This document shows positions 26,996 to 35,659 of a stretch of DNA of 64,000 nucleotides, piece by piece. The DNA comes from SIG307 sp045596385. Its GTDB lineage: Bacteria; Bacillota; Clostridia; Lachnospirales; Lachnospiraceae. The DNA is taken from assembly GCA_045596385.1 (NCBI GenBank), contig JAZOCC010000014.1, positions 42,461 through 106,460 of the forward strand. Reading direction: 5' to 3'. Each line of letters opens with the position of its first letter. The first letter of the stretch is position 1. The notes under the pieces are model-generated. The model had not been told where the DNA came from. It ran no database searches and worked only from the letters and a program-made list of their open reading frames with translations. The translations under genes and the position numbers were made by a program.

Positions 26996-27526
26996 ATGTT
27001 CAAATTTATATTTCCGAGTTTGGGATACAAAGAAAAGGCCATCGAGTTTATCAATGAATTTAAAGAATACAATTCCGAGATAAACGGAAGCGGAGCCTTG
27101 GATGGGTACCTTGAGGATTCCACTTATGAGGAATGGCTTAAGAAGGTGCTTGCTGATATTGATATTGCCAATGTGGAGAAGCCGCGGGTGCCGGCACTTA
27201 CCTATTTTTATGTAAGAGAAGAGGATGACAGAATCGTCGGAATGATTAATATGCGTTTGGCGTTGAATGATTTTCTCAGAACAGAGGGAGGACATATCGG
27301 ATATTGCATCCGGCCTACGGAACGTAGGAAGCACTATGCCACCGAGATGTTAAAAAAGGCATTGGAGGTATACGATACTATGAGTATCAAAGAAGTGCTT
27401 TTGGGCTGTGATAAGGATAATGTAGCTTCCTCCGGGGTAATAAAAAACTGCGGCGGAGAGCTGATAGAGGAATTATACAGTGAGACATTCCAAGCAGAAA
27501 TACAACGTTACGTAATTCGAAGATAA
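26996..27526 (+). CDS. GNAT acetyltransferase
   Basis: 176 residues; start after AAGGAGGAG. The GNAT core is clear: VGMINMRLALNDFLRTEGGHIGYCIRPTERRKHYATEML, where RPTERRKHYA is the acetyl-CoA loop, and CDKDNVASSGVIKNCGG is the conserved fourth motif. This pattern is common among small uncharacterised acetyltransferases in Firmicutes. Substrate unknown. Confidence 0.88.
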   Translation: MFKFIFPSLGYKEKAIEFINEFKEYNSEINGSGALDGYLEDSTYEEWLKKVLADIDIANVEKPRVPALTYFYVREEDDRIVGMINMRLALNDFLRTEGGHIGYCIRPTERRKHYATEMLKKALEVYDTMSIKEVLLGCDKDNVASSGVIKNCGGELIEELYSETFQAEIQRYVIRR

Positions 27527-27546
27527 AAACGATGTGGGGGAACCGT

Positions 27547-28671
27547 ATGAAAAGAAAACGTTTAGACAGAGATGCATGGGGATTTCAGTACTTCCCCTAT
27601 TATCAGATGCGGGTGGAAACGGAGCATTTTAAAGGTTTGGTAGCTTTGATTTGTATGACTTCCGGAGAACCGCAGTACTGGGAGTGTGCAAAGGCCGGGA
27701 AGGTACAGGTGTGCGGAGAGGGGATGCGCTGGCTCCAGATGATACCGGACGGAAGGGAACATATGGTGACGGCAAAGTATCTTCCGAGCGGACGGGTCTC
27801 TCTTTGGTATGTGGATATGTTGGATGCGGTGGAATATGACAAAGACGGTATCGCAGTGTACATAGACAAGTATCTGGATTTGATTTTTACATCGCAGGGA
27901 GATGTGGGAATTGACGACAGGGATGAACTGGATGCAGCTTATGCATCGGGCGAGTTGTCGAAAAAGCAGTATAAAGGAGCGCTTAAGGAATGTAAGGCTG
28001 TTAAAAAAGAATATTGTAAGAATGTGGAGCAGACGGAGCGGTATTGCAATGAGGTTCTTGCCTATGTGAATCAAAAAATAGCGGAAGGTGCCCGTGATTA
28101 TAAAAAGGTAGTGCGGGAGACTTTGGACGAAAAGCTGAGTTTGCGTCCGACCATGCGTCCGTTGTTTTGCGTGGACATGTTGGATTACGAGGAAAATTGG
28201 CCACATTCTGCACGACCGTCGGTACGAGGTATTATCCGGAAGGGCGATACGCTTGCCATGGTACATAGTTTAAAGTACGATTATTACAAGTTCCCGGGCG
28301 GTGGTATCGAAGGCGACGAGGCTCACGAAGCGACGTTAATTCGTGAAGTGAAGGAAGAAACCGGGCTTGCCGTAAAGCAGGAAACCATAAAGGAATATGG
28401 TTTTGTACTTCGTCTGCAGAAGAGCGATTATCTGGAAAACACGATTTTTGAACAGGAAAATTTCTATTACACCTGTGAGGTGACCGAGGAAACAGGTGAG
28501 CAGAAGTTGGATGATTACGAGGCAGAAGAAGGATTTACGCTGAAGTTTGTGACTCCGGAGGAGGCCATTCGTACCAATAAGAACTGTCATTGTACCGAAT
28601 GGGACAAGGCGATGGTAGAACGGGAGACGAGAGTACTGGAAGGTCTGAAGAGAATGTGGGGCCGGGAGTAA
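27547..28671 (+). CDS. DUF402 domain fused to Nudix hydrolase
   Basis: 374 residues from ATG 27547, which has GGGGG six bases upstream (an in-frame ATG at 27532 does not). Residues 1 to about 180 look like a DUF402 nucleoside phosphatase-type domain: WYVDMLDAVEYDKDG, DKYLDLIFTSQGDV and DDRDELDAAYASGELSKKQY are its hallmarks. Residues about 200-374 are a Nudix domain with a perfect box at 252-274 (GGIEGDE ... REVKEETGL). Both halves are phosphohydrolase folds, so a two-step nucleotide-processing enzyme is a reasonable inference. The substrate is unknown. Confidence 0.82.
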   Translation: MKRKRLDRDAWGFQYFPYYQMRVETEHFKGLVALICMTSGEPQYWECAKAGKVQVCGEGMRWLQMIPDGREHMVTAKYLPSGRVSLWYVDMLDAVEYDKDGIAVYIDKYLDLIFTSQGDVGIDDRDELDAAYASGELSKKQYKGALKECKAVKKEYCKNVEQTERYCNEVLAYVNQKIAEGARDYKKVVRETLDEKLSLRPTMRPLFCVDMLDYEENWPHSARPSVRGIIRKGDTLAMVHSLKYDYYKFPGGGIEGDEAHEATLIREVKEETGLAVKQETIKEYGFVLRLQKSDYLENTIFEQENFYYTCEVTEETGEQKLDDYEAEEGFTLKFVTPEEAIRTNKNCHCTEWDKAMVERETRVLEGLKRMWGRE

Positions 28672-28722
28672 GGGTGAGGCAGTAACAGGTAAAGAAATAG
28701 ACTGCTCAGAAAGGAAAACGCC

Positions 28723-29214
28723 ATGATAGTTATATACCGTCTTGCGACACCGCAGGATTTAGAACTTATCTGGAACAAGAATATTGCAGAGAACTTGGAA
28801 GATACCCGATGGGTGCAATGGAAAGAGGAATATATCCATTATAATAAAACCGGTATGGCACAGACCTACGTGGTGGTATGTGACGAGGAACCGGTGGGAG
28901 AGTGTACTTTGATTTTGTCTCCGGAGTGTAATGCGGTCAGAGGACGTTTGGAACTGGCCGACGGAAAGACGGTTGCTAATATCAACGCTCTGCGGATTGC
29001 CGGAGAATATGAAGGACAAGGGCACATTTCAAAACTGATGGCATATGTGGAAGAAGCGGCGAAAGCACAGAACATACAGGCACTTACCATCGGAGTGGAA
29101 GTGAAGGAAACACGAAACTTAAGTATTTATTTGCACTGGGGCTATGATAACTTTATAATGTCGGAAACAGAAGAGGAAGAGCCGGTGTTATATTACCGGA
29201 AAGAAATCGGTTGA
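28723..29214 (+). CDS. GNAT acetyltransferase
   Basis: 163 residues, start after AGAAAGGA. Acetyl-CoA loop region IAGEYEGQGHISKLMAYVE (about 88-106) and a C-terminal ETRNLSIYLHWGYDNF motif typical of GNAT enzymes. It is the third acetyltransferase in this run. Substrate unknown. Confidence 0.85.
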   Translation: MIVIYRLATPQDLELIWNKNIAENLEDTRWVQWKEEYIHYNKTGMAQTYVVVCDEEPVGECTLILSPECNAVRGRLELADGKTVANINALRIAGEYEGQGHISKLMAYVEEAAKAQNIQALTIGVEVKETRNLSIYLHWGYDNFIMSETEEEEPVLYYRKEIG

Positions 29215-29278
29215 GCGAAAGCGTATGAAAGGCCGAATACGGATAACAAACAGACCGAAAGTGTCGGAGGAATAGGAG

Positions 29279-29806
29279 GTGTCTGTGCGAATCAGAAACG
29301 CAACTGCCGGGGATTTACCCAAAATCAGAAAAATATATACTGTCGCAAAATCCTACATGGACACTTCCGGAAATCCGAATCAATGGTCGGTGGGGTATCC
29401 GCCGGAAGAATATCTGCAGCAGGATATTGAATTGTCCCGGCTGTATGTATGCGAGGAGAACGGAAGACTTTGCGGTGTGTTTATGCTCTCCATGGAAGCT
29501 GACCCAACCTATCATTACATCGACGGGACATGGTTTAATGATGAGCCCTACGGTGTGATTCACCGGATTGCAAGTGACGGGATGAAAAAGGGTGTGTTCA
29601 AGGTCGTGCTAGAGTTTTGCAAAACAAAAATGGCAGAACAAAATATCACAAACTTGCGAATCGATACCCACGAGGATAATAAGACCATGCAACATCTGGT
29701 GGAAAAATATGGGTTCGGGTACTGCGGGATCATATACCTGGAAAACGGTAGTCCCCGACGGGCGTATCAGCTTGTTTTGAGACCTGAATGTACTGTTAAA
29801 TCTTAG
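29279..29806 (+). CDS. GNAT acetyltransferase
   Basis: 175 residues beginning at GTG 29279; a second GTG at 29285 has the better placed GGAGG and may be the true start. Pattern of small GNAT enzymes: IRNATAGDLPKIRKIYTVAK at the N-terminus, then a central HRIASDGMKKGVFKVVLEFC and RIDTHEDNKTMQHLVEKYGF. The acetyl-CoA loop is less typical (MKKGVFK). It ends the plus-strand run and is followed by a terminator. Confidence 0.83.
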   Translation: MSVRIRNATAGDLPKIRKIYTVAKSYMDTSGNPNQWSVGYPPEEYLQQDIELSRLYVCEENGRLCGVFMLSMEADPTYHYIDGTWFNDEPYGVIHRIASDGMKKGVFKVVLEFCKTKMAEQNITNLRIDTHEDNKTMQHLVEKYGFGYCGIIYLENGSPRRAYQLVLRPECTVKS

Positions 29807-29842
29807 TTTGTAATATTTGTTAAAATATTTACAAAGTTTTGG

Positions 29843-29890
29843 CCGTCTGGTCCCGATACCGCATTTTTTGCGGAGGACAGGCGGTTTTTT
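29843..29890 (+). terminator. Terminator ending the acetyltransferase/Nudix run
   Basis: Two-part stem: CCGTCTG with CAGGCGG outside and CCGC with GCGG inside, then TTTTTT. It isolates the upstream genes from rnf. Confidence 0.8.
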
Positions 29891-29939
29891 ATTGTTTGTT
29901 AAAAGACTGCCAAGAGTCCGCAAAGATAGGACAATTTTG

Positions 29940-29968
29940 TTGACAAAGAACGAAAAAAAATATATAAT
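29940..29968 (+). promoter_or_regulatory. rnf operon promoter
   Basis: Perfect TTGACA (29940-29945), 17-bp spacer, perfect TATAAT (29963-29968). The predicted leader is about 110 nt. Confidence 0.85.
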
Positions 29969-29992
29969 TAAAACATCTTAATATTTGGATGT

Positions 29993-30032
29993 AAAACAGA
30001 GGCTTACGAAGGATATCGTTAAGTCTTGTTTT
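29993..30032 (+). promoter_or_regulatory. Stem-loop in the rnf leader
   Basis: AAAACA (29993-29998) pairs with TGTTTT (30027-30032), and GGCTTA, CG with CG, TTAAGTC inside; the loop is AAGGATAT. About fifteen pairs with two bulges, no T-tract behind it. It may stabilise the mRNA or control rnfC translation. Confidence 0.4.
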
Positions 30033-30084
30033 GCTATCTGTTGCATTTTAATTTAGTAAAATAGAAAAGAAAGGTAGTTGAATC

Positions 30085-31407
30085 ATGGCTTTTTCTCTTC
30101 ACGGGGTTCATGTTCCCCATAGAAAAAACACACAGGATAAGCCGGTAGCCCGTATGGATGCACCGAATACGGTGGTGATTCCGATGGTAATGCATATCGG
30201 TAAGCCTGCACGCCCGATTGTAAAAGTCGGAGATTTGGTGAAAGTGGGTACGAAGATTGCAGAGGCTGACGGCATGGTTTCGGCACCGATTCACTCCAGC
30301 GTATCCGGTAAGGTTGTGAAAATACAGGATTTTCTGTTATCAAGCGGCGCAAAGGCACCGGCGGTAGTGATTGAGTCCGATGGTGAAATGACAGTCGACG
30401 AGAACATTAAGGCACCGGTGGTGGATTCTAAGGAAAGCCTGATGGCGGCACTGACAGAGAGCGGCATTGTAGGTCTCGGCGGTGCGGGATTCCCGACCCA
30501 TGTAAAGTTTAATGTAGACCCGGCCCGTATCGAGTATTTGGTAATCAACGGAGCGGAGTGTGAACCGTATGTGACCAGCGACACCGTGACCATGGTGGAG
30601 CGTGGGGCGGATATGGCTTATGCCCTTCGTGTACTGAGTAAGTATCTCGGTATTAAGAACGTAATCATCGGCATTGAGTCCAATAAAAAGACAGCCGTTG
30701 CTTCCATGCAGAAGCTTGCGGAGGAAGTAAAAGATGCCTGCACGCTTCAGGTAAAGGTACTTCCGGCGGTATATCCGCAGGGCGGTGAGAAGGTTCTCAT
30801 CTACCATACTACGGGAAAGGTAGTGCCGGTAGGAAAGCTTCCGATTGATGTGGGTTGTATTGTAATTAACTGTACGACATTGGCGACCATCGGTACCTAT
30901 TTGCAGACCGGTATGCCTTTAGTGGAAAAGTGCGTAACCGTAGACGGCGGTGCGGTAAAGAATCCGCAGAATGTATTGGCGCCGATCGGTACGTCCATGG
31001 CAGAGATGTTTGCATTTTGCGGTGGATTGACCGTAGAGCCGGCAAAGCTCATTTACGGCGGTCCGATGATGGGACTTACGGTGCCGGATGATTCCGCACC
31101 GGTGATTAAGAACACCAATGCGATTCTGGCACTGACGGAGAAGGAAGCAAAGCTTCCGAAGACCACGGCTTGCATTCGTTGCGGTGCATGTACCAATACC
31201 TGCCCGTTCGGCCTGGCTCCCGCTGCGATTTCCAAAGCGTTCGAGAACAAGAATGCGGAGTTGATTGAAGAGTTGTCCGTAAATGCATGTATGGAATGCG
31301 GTTGCTGCAGCTTTGTATGTCCGGCCAATCGTCCGTTGGTACAGAACAACAAGCTGGCAAAGGTATTTTTAAGAGAAGAAAAGGCAAAGGAGGAAGCAAA
31401 AGCATGA
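30085..31407 (+). CDS. rnfC: Rnf complex subunit RnfC (NADH/iron-sulfur subunit)
   Basis: 440 residues. N-terminal barrel-sandwich domain (GVHVPHRKN), then the NuoF-like NAD/FMN-binding domain with GLGGAGFPTHVKF and INGAECEPY, and two C-terminal [4Fe-4S] motifs CIRCGACTNTCPFG and CMECGCCSFVCP. RnfC is the peripheral subunit that exchanges electrons with NAD. It is the first gene of the operon and overlaps rnfD by four bases (ATGA). Confidence 0.97.
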   Translation: MAFSLHGVHVPHRKNTQDKPVARMDAPNTVVIPMVMHIGKPARPIVKVGDLVKVGTKIAEADGMVSAPIHSSVSGKVVKIQDFLLSSGAKAPAVVIESDGEMTVDENIKAPVVDSKESLMAALTESGIVGLGGAGFPTHVKFNVDPARIEYLVINGAECEPYVTSDTVTMVERGADMAYALRVLSKYLGIKNVIIGIESNKKTAVASMQKLAEEVKDACTLQVKVLPAVYPQGGEKVLIYHTTGKVVPVGKLPIDVGCIVINCTTLATIGTYLQTGMPLVEKCVTVDGGAVKNPQNVLAPIGTSMAEMFAFCGGLTVEPAKLIYGGPMMGLTVPDDSAPVIKNTNAILALTEKEAKLPKTTACIRCGACTNTCPFGLAPAAISKAFENKNAELIEELSVNACMECGCCSFVCPANRPLVQNNKLAKVFLREEKAKEEAKA

Positions 31408-32339
31408 ATAATAAATTAAAGCTCGCTGTTTCCCCTCATATACACAGCGGTCAGTCTACTGCAGGAATTATGCGGGATGTGCTGATTTCCCTGCTCCCGG
31501 CTGCAATCGCCGGTACGGTGATTTTCGGATTACGTTCCCTTTTGGTTATTGCGATTTGTGTGGCCGCATGTGTAGGATTTGAAGCATTGTTTAATTTCAT
31601 CATTAAAAAGGATCAGACCATCGGCGACCTCAGTGCCGCAGTAACCGGTCTTCTGCTGGCGTTGAATTTGCCGGCCGATATTCCGCTCTGGCAGTGTGTC
31701 ATCGGCTCGCTGTTTGCGATTGTGGTGGTGAAGTGTTTGTTCGGTGGTATCGGATGTAATCCGGTGAACCCGGCCATTACGGCTCGTGTGTTTATGCTCA
31801 TTGCCTTCGGTTCCATGACGGTGCAGGCGTTCCCGGCGGTAGTGGATACCGTTTCAAGCGCAACGCCGCTGAGCCTTGGTGAGGGTGCGGCAATGCCGTC
31901 TCTTCTGGATTTATTCTTGGGACTTAACGGCGGAGCCATTGGTGAGACCTGTGTACTGGCATTGATTCTCGGTTTTGTTTATCTTTTGGTGCGTCGTGTC
32001 ATTACCTGGCATATCCCGGTAGCCTATATCGGCACCGTGTTTGTATGCTCCTTCTTCATGGAAGGTATGGATTTCACGAGTGCTTTGGCGATGATTCTTT
32101 CCGGTGGTTTGTTCATCGGTGCGATTTTTATGGCAACGGACTATGTGACTTCCCCGGCCACTGCGGCAGGCAAGCTGATTTTCGGTTTGGGTGCAGGTCT
32201 TATTACCTTCGTGATTCGTTACTTCGGTGTGTATCCGGAGGGCGTGTCCTTTGCGATTCTGTTTATGAATATTCTGACGCCTTACATTGATTCCTGGACA
32301 AGGCACAAAGTCTTTGGAGTGGGAGGTAAGAAAGCATGA
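31404..32339 (+). CDS. rnfD: Rnf complex subunit RnfD (membrane flavoprotein)
   Basis: 311 residues from ATG 31404, which overlaps the rnfC stop. About ten hydrophobic segments. The covalent FMN site is visible as SSATPL (in VDTVSSATPLS), where the Thr is flavinylated by ApbE in characterised complexes. It works with RnfG in electron transfer across the membrane. Overlaps rnfG by four bases. Confidence 0.96.
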   Translation: MNNKLKLAVSPHIHSGQSTAGIMRDVLISLLPAAIAGTVIFGLRSLLVIAICVAACVGFEALFNFIIKKDQTIGDLSAAVTGLLLALNLPADIPLWQCVIGSLFAIVVVKCLFGGIGCNPVNPAITARVFMLIAFGSMTVQAFPAVVDTVSSATPLSLGEGAAMPSLLDLFLGLNGGAIGETCVLALILGFVYLLVRRVITWHIPVAYIGTVFVCSFFMEGMDFTSALAMILSGGLFIGAIFMATDYVTSPATAAGKLIFGLGAGLITFVIRYFGVYPEGVSFAILFMNILTPYIDSWTRHKVFGVGGKKA

Positions 32340-33529
32340 AGAAGTCTTTAAATGTAAAGAGTATTGTGGTGCTGACAGCGATTTGCGGGGTGATTTCCCT
32401 TTTACTTGCCGCAACCAATGCGCTTACAGCCCCGATTATTGAAAAGAATCAGGCTGCTGCCGCAAACGAAGCGCTTCTGGTAGTCATGCCGGACGGTACG
32501 GACTTTGAGAAGATGGATCTTTCTTCTTATGAACTTCCGGCGACCGTGACCGAGGCTTATAAAGAAGCCGGCGGCGGTCATGTGGTGAAGCTTACCACCA
32601 CCGGTTACGGTTCCGGATTTGTGATTATGTGTGGTGTAAACGCCGACGGTACGGTGAGCGGAGCGGTTTGTTTGTCTTCCAACGAGACCTTAGGTCATGA
32701 GAAGACCTTCGGTGAGAATTTTACCGGAAAGAACAGTGAGACTGTTGAGGCAGTGGATGTGATTTCCGGTGCTACCAAGACGACCGCGGCCTATCGCAAT
32801 GCCGTAAAGGATGCGATTAATGCAGCAACGATTCTTGGAGGCGGTTCCGTAGATATCCGCAGCGAGGAAGAGATTCTTACGGACAATCTGGCTGCGGCAC
32901 TGCCGGCTGGGGAAGGTAAGTTTACCAAGCTGTTCCTGACCGAAGTGATAGAAGGTATCGATGCGGTATATACCGCAGACAACGGCAAGGGTTCCGTATG
33001 TGTCATCGGAGAACAGTTTGTCGGTGTGGATGAGACCGGAGCGGTAGTATCCGGAGCCGAAGGCGATGCAGCGGCAAATGTTTCTGCACAGATGGCAATT
33101 ATAAATGCTTCCGAGGAAACGGAGATTGACCTTACCGCATATGCGGATTTGCCTTCTGCGCTTGTTTCTGCAACAAAGACCGCAACCGGTAATTACGTGC
33201 TTACTGTAAAGGGTGCCGGTTACGGAATCAACGGCGGTGATGACTATCATCCGGCTTCCGGTGAGTATATTTATATTAAGGTGTCCATGACCAAGGACGG
33301 TAAGATTATCGATTGCCTTACGGTTTCCCAGGCAGAGACACCGAACTTCGGTGATGCTTGTGCGGACGAATCCTTCTACGGTCAGTTCGTAGGAAAGACC
33401 GAGGCGGATTATGAATCGGTTGACGGTATTTCCGGGGCAACCCTTACCACAAACGGTTATAAGAAAGCGATTTTACGTGCATTTGAGTCTGTAAAGATTT
33501 TAGAAGGAGGTGCCGGTAATGAAGAATAA
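32336..33529 (+). CDS. rnfG: Rnf complex subunit RnfG with two FMN-binding domains
   Basis: 397 residues, about twice the usual ~200. One membrane anchor (about 10-33) is followed by two extracytoplasmic FMN-bind domains. The first ends with ISGATKTTAAYRNAVKDA (flavinylation motif near Thr149) and the second with GISGATLTTNGYKKAILRA (near Thr371). Both keep the S-G-A-T-x-T consensus used by ApbE. The linking part (about 175-280) is rich in Ala, Glu and Gly and resembles a degenerate domain copy. The start overlaps rnfD. Confidence 0.93.
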   Translation: MKKSLNVKSIVVLTAICGVISLLLAATNALTAPIIEKNQAAAANEALLVVMPDGTDFEKMDLSSYELPATVTEAYKEAGGGHVVKLTTTGYGSGFVIMCGVNADGTVSGAVCLSSNETLGHEKTFGENFTGKNSETVEAVDVISGATKTTAAYRNAVKDAINAATILGGGSVDIRSEEEILTDNLAAALPAGEGKFTKLFLTEVIEGIDAVYTADNGKGSVCVIGEQFVGVDETGAVVSGAEGDAAANVSAQMAIINASEETEIDLTAYADLPSALVSATKTATGNYVLTVKGAGYGINGGDDYHPASGEYIYIKVSMTKDGKIIDCLTVSQAETPNFGDACADESFYGQFVGKTEADYESVDGISGATLTTNGYKKAILRAFESVKILEGGAGNEE

Positions 33530-34208
33530 CGATAATATGTCGGTATTGGTAAAAGGTATTCTGAAAGAAAATCCGGTACTGGTATTGATTCTCGGTACCT
33601 GTCCGACCCTTGCAACTACGACGAATATTGCCGGAGCCTTCGGTATGGGAATTGCGGCAATGGTAGTGCTTATTTGTTCCAACATGCTGATTTCCCTGCT
33701 TCGTAAGATTATTCCGGAAAGTGTGCGTATTCCGTGCTATATTGTAATTATTGCAGGATTTGTTACGATTGTGCAGATGTTTGTACAGGCGTATTTCCCT
33801 GCTTTGTACGAGATGCTTGGCGTATACTTGGCACTGATTACCGTAAACTGTATTATTCTCGGTCGTGCGGAGATGTTCGCAAGTAAGAATAATGTGCTTC
33901 GTTCCGCCCTTGACGGTATCGGCATGGGAATCGGGTTTACCATTGCTCTTTGCGCTATGGCATTCATCCGCGAAGTGTTCGGTAATGCCAGCTTTGCGGG
34001 AATCCCGATTCCGTTCCTTGAGCCGTACAAGATTGCGTTCTTAGTGAAGGCTCCGGGCGGTATGCTGGTATACGGTTTACTCATTGCCCTTGTGTATGTG
34101 ATTACTTCCGGTAAGGCACCGCTTAAGACGGATTTCTCTTGTGCGGGTTGTCCGTCCGCAGGCAGCTGTCATACCGGTGCATGTATGAAGAAAGGAGAGG
34201 AGCAGTAA
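33519..34208 (+). CDS. rnfE: Rnf complex subunit RnfE
   Basis: 229 residues from ATG 33519 (GAAGGAGG upstream), overlapping the end of rnfG. About six membrane helices with the family motif LGTCPTLATT near the N-terminus. A Cys-rich C-terminal tail (CAGCPSAGSCHTGACMKKGEE) is an extra often seen in Clostridia. RnfE and RnfA form the inverted pair carrying a [2Fe-2S] cluster in the membrane in known complexes. Confidence 0.96.
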   Translation: MKNNDNMSVLVKGILKENPVLVLILGTCPTLATTTNIAGAFGMGIAAMVVLICSNMLISLLRKIIPESVRIPCYIVIIAGFVTIVQMFVQAYFPALYEMLGVYLALITVNCIILGRAEMFASKNNVLRSALDGIGMGIGFTIALCAMAFIREVFGNASFAGIPIPFLEPYKIAFLVKAPGGMLVYGLLIALVYVITSGKAPLKTDFSCAGCPSAGSCHTGACMKKGEEQ

Positions 34209-34807
34209 TGGAAGTATTTAAGACATTAATTATCATTTTACTTTCTTCGGTATTGGTAAATAACTACGTGCTCAGCCGTTTCCTTGGAATTTGTCCGTTC
34301 CTTGGCGTTTCCAAGAAATTGAATCAGGCAGTAGGCATGGGTATCTCGGTTACCGCGGTTATGCTTCTGGCAACTGCCGTAACCTGGCCGATTCAGTATT
34401 TGCTGTTGGATAAGTTGGGTCTGGGTTACATGCAGAATATTATTTTTATCCTTGTAATCGCATCTTTGGTACAGATTTTGGAGTTGATTTTAAAGAGATT
34501 TTCTCCGGCGCTTCATAAGGGGTTGGGTGTATATCTCCCGCTTATTACAACGAACTGTGCCGTGCTTGGTGTGGCGATTAACAACATCAACGACGGTTAC
34601 AATTTCTTAGAGTCTATGGTAAGTTCCCTGGGCTGCGGTCTCGGATTTTTACTGGCGATGGTACTGTTCTCGGGACTTCGTTCCCGCATCGATGAAAGTC
34701 GTGTGCCGGCACCGTTTCGAGGACTTGCCGTTACTTTAATCGCTGCTTCCTTCATTTCGCTGGCTTTCATGGGCTTTGCGGGTGTTGTGGATGCGCTGTT
34801 CGCGTAA
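34208..34807 (+). CDS. rnfA: Rnf complex subunit RnfA
   Basis: 199 residues; ATG 34208 overlaps the rnfE stop (TAATG). Six membrane helices with the family motifs VLSRFLGICPFLGVS and TTNCAVLGVAI, whose cysteines hold the central cluster. Normal length. Followed after 18 bp by rnfB. Confidence 0.97.
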   Translation: MEVFKTLIIILLSSVLVNNYVLSRFLGICPFLGVSKKLNQAVGMGISVTAVMLLATAVTWPIQYLLLDKLGLGYMQNIIFILVIASLVQILELILKRFSPALHKGLGVYLPLITTNCAVLGVAINNINDGYNFLESMVSSLGCGLGFLLAMVLFSGLRSRIDESRVPAPFRGLAVTLIAASFISLAFMGFAGVVDALFA

Positions 34808-34825
34808 AGGAGGTAACGTAGGGCT

Positions 34826-35659
34826 ATGAATATTTTGATTGCATTTTTAGTGGTAGCTGCAATCGGTTTGCTTGCCGGTTTGCTTATTGCGGTAATGTCC
34901 CGTTTCTTCGGTGTGGAAGAAGACCAGACGGTAAAAGCGGTTCGTGCCTGCTTGCCGGGTGTTAACTGCGGTGCCTGCGGATATAAGGGATGTGACGACT
35001 ATGCGGTAGCGGTGGCAGAAGGAAAAGCAAAGCCGAATCTTTGTGTTCCGGGAGCCGAGTCTACGGCAGAGGAACTGGGCGCTTTGCTCGGAATCGAAGT
35101 AGAGCCGCCGAAGGACGTGGTTGCGTTTGTTCATTGTAACGGTAACTGTGAAGCGACCGCGACTAAGACAGAGTATGTGGGCGTAACCAGTTGTAAGGCC
35201 GCTGCAATGCTGTACGGTGGTCCGGAGACCTGTAGTTACGGTTGTATGGGTCTTGGTGACTGTGCTGCGGCATGTCCGGCCAATGCTATTTGTATGAAGG
35301 ACGGCATCGCCCATGTGGATACCAGCCGTTGTCTCGGTTGCGGACTTTGTGAAAGCATTTGTCCGAAGAAGGTGATTTCCATGGTGCCGCAGGAGACAGT
35401 AGTTGTTGTTATGTGTAACAGTAAGGACAAAGGTGCGGATGCCCGTAAGGCTTGTGAGAATGCCTGCATCGGTTGTATGAAGTGCGTAAAGACCTGTCCT
35501 CACGAGGCAATTACCGTAACGAATAATTTGGCAAAAATTGATTATGCTAAATGTGTGGGGTGCGGGGCATGTGCCGGAAGTTGTCCGACCGGTAGCTTAA
35601 AACAGGTATTCTTCCCGGATTTATCCGAAGAATACGAAGATTTCAAGGTAGAAGAATGA
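34826..35659 (+). CDS. rnfB: Rnf complex subunit RnfB (ferredoxin-like)
   Basis: 277 residues. One N-terminal membrane helix, a Fe-S domain with NCGACGYKGCDDYAVAV, then ferredoxin-type motifs CAAACPANAI, CLGCGLCESICPKKVI, CIGCMKCVKTCPHEAI and CVGCGACAGSCPTGSL. RnfB is the entry point for electrons from ferredoxin. The stop overlaps the next gene (ATGATG). Confidence 0.97.
   Translation: MNILIAFLVVAAIGLLAGLLIAVMSRFFGVEEDQTVKAVRACLPGVNCGACGYKGCDDYAVAVAEGKAKPNLCVPGAESTAEELGALLGIEVEPPKDVVAFVHCNGNCEATATKTEYVGVTSCKAAAMLYGGPETCSYGCMGLGDCAAACPANAICMKDGIAHVDTSRCLGCGLCESICPKKVISMVPQETVVVVMCNSKDKGADARKACENACIGCMKCVKTCPHEAITVTNNLAKIDYAKCVGCGACAGSCPTGSLKQVFFPDLSEEYEDFKVEE

Noticed and set aside
27562..28266. 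234-residue minus-strand frame opposite the DUF402-Nudix gene
   Set aside because: Antisense shadow rich in His, Arg, Leu and Ile; no ribosome site or family pattern, and it fully overlaps a well-supported gene.
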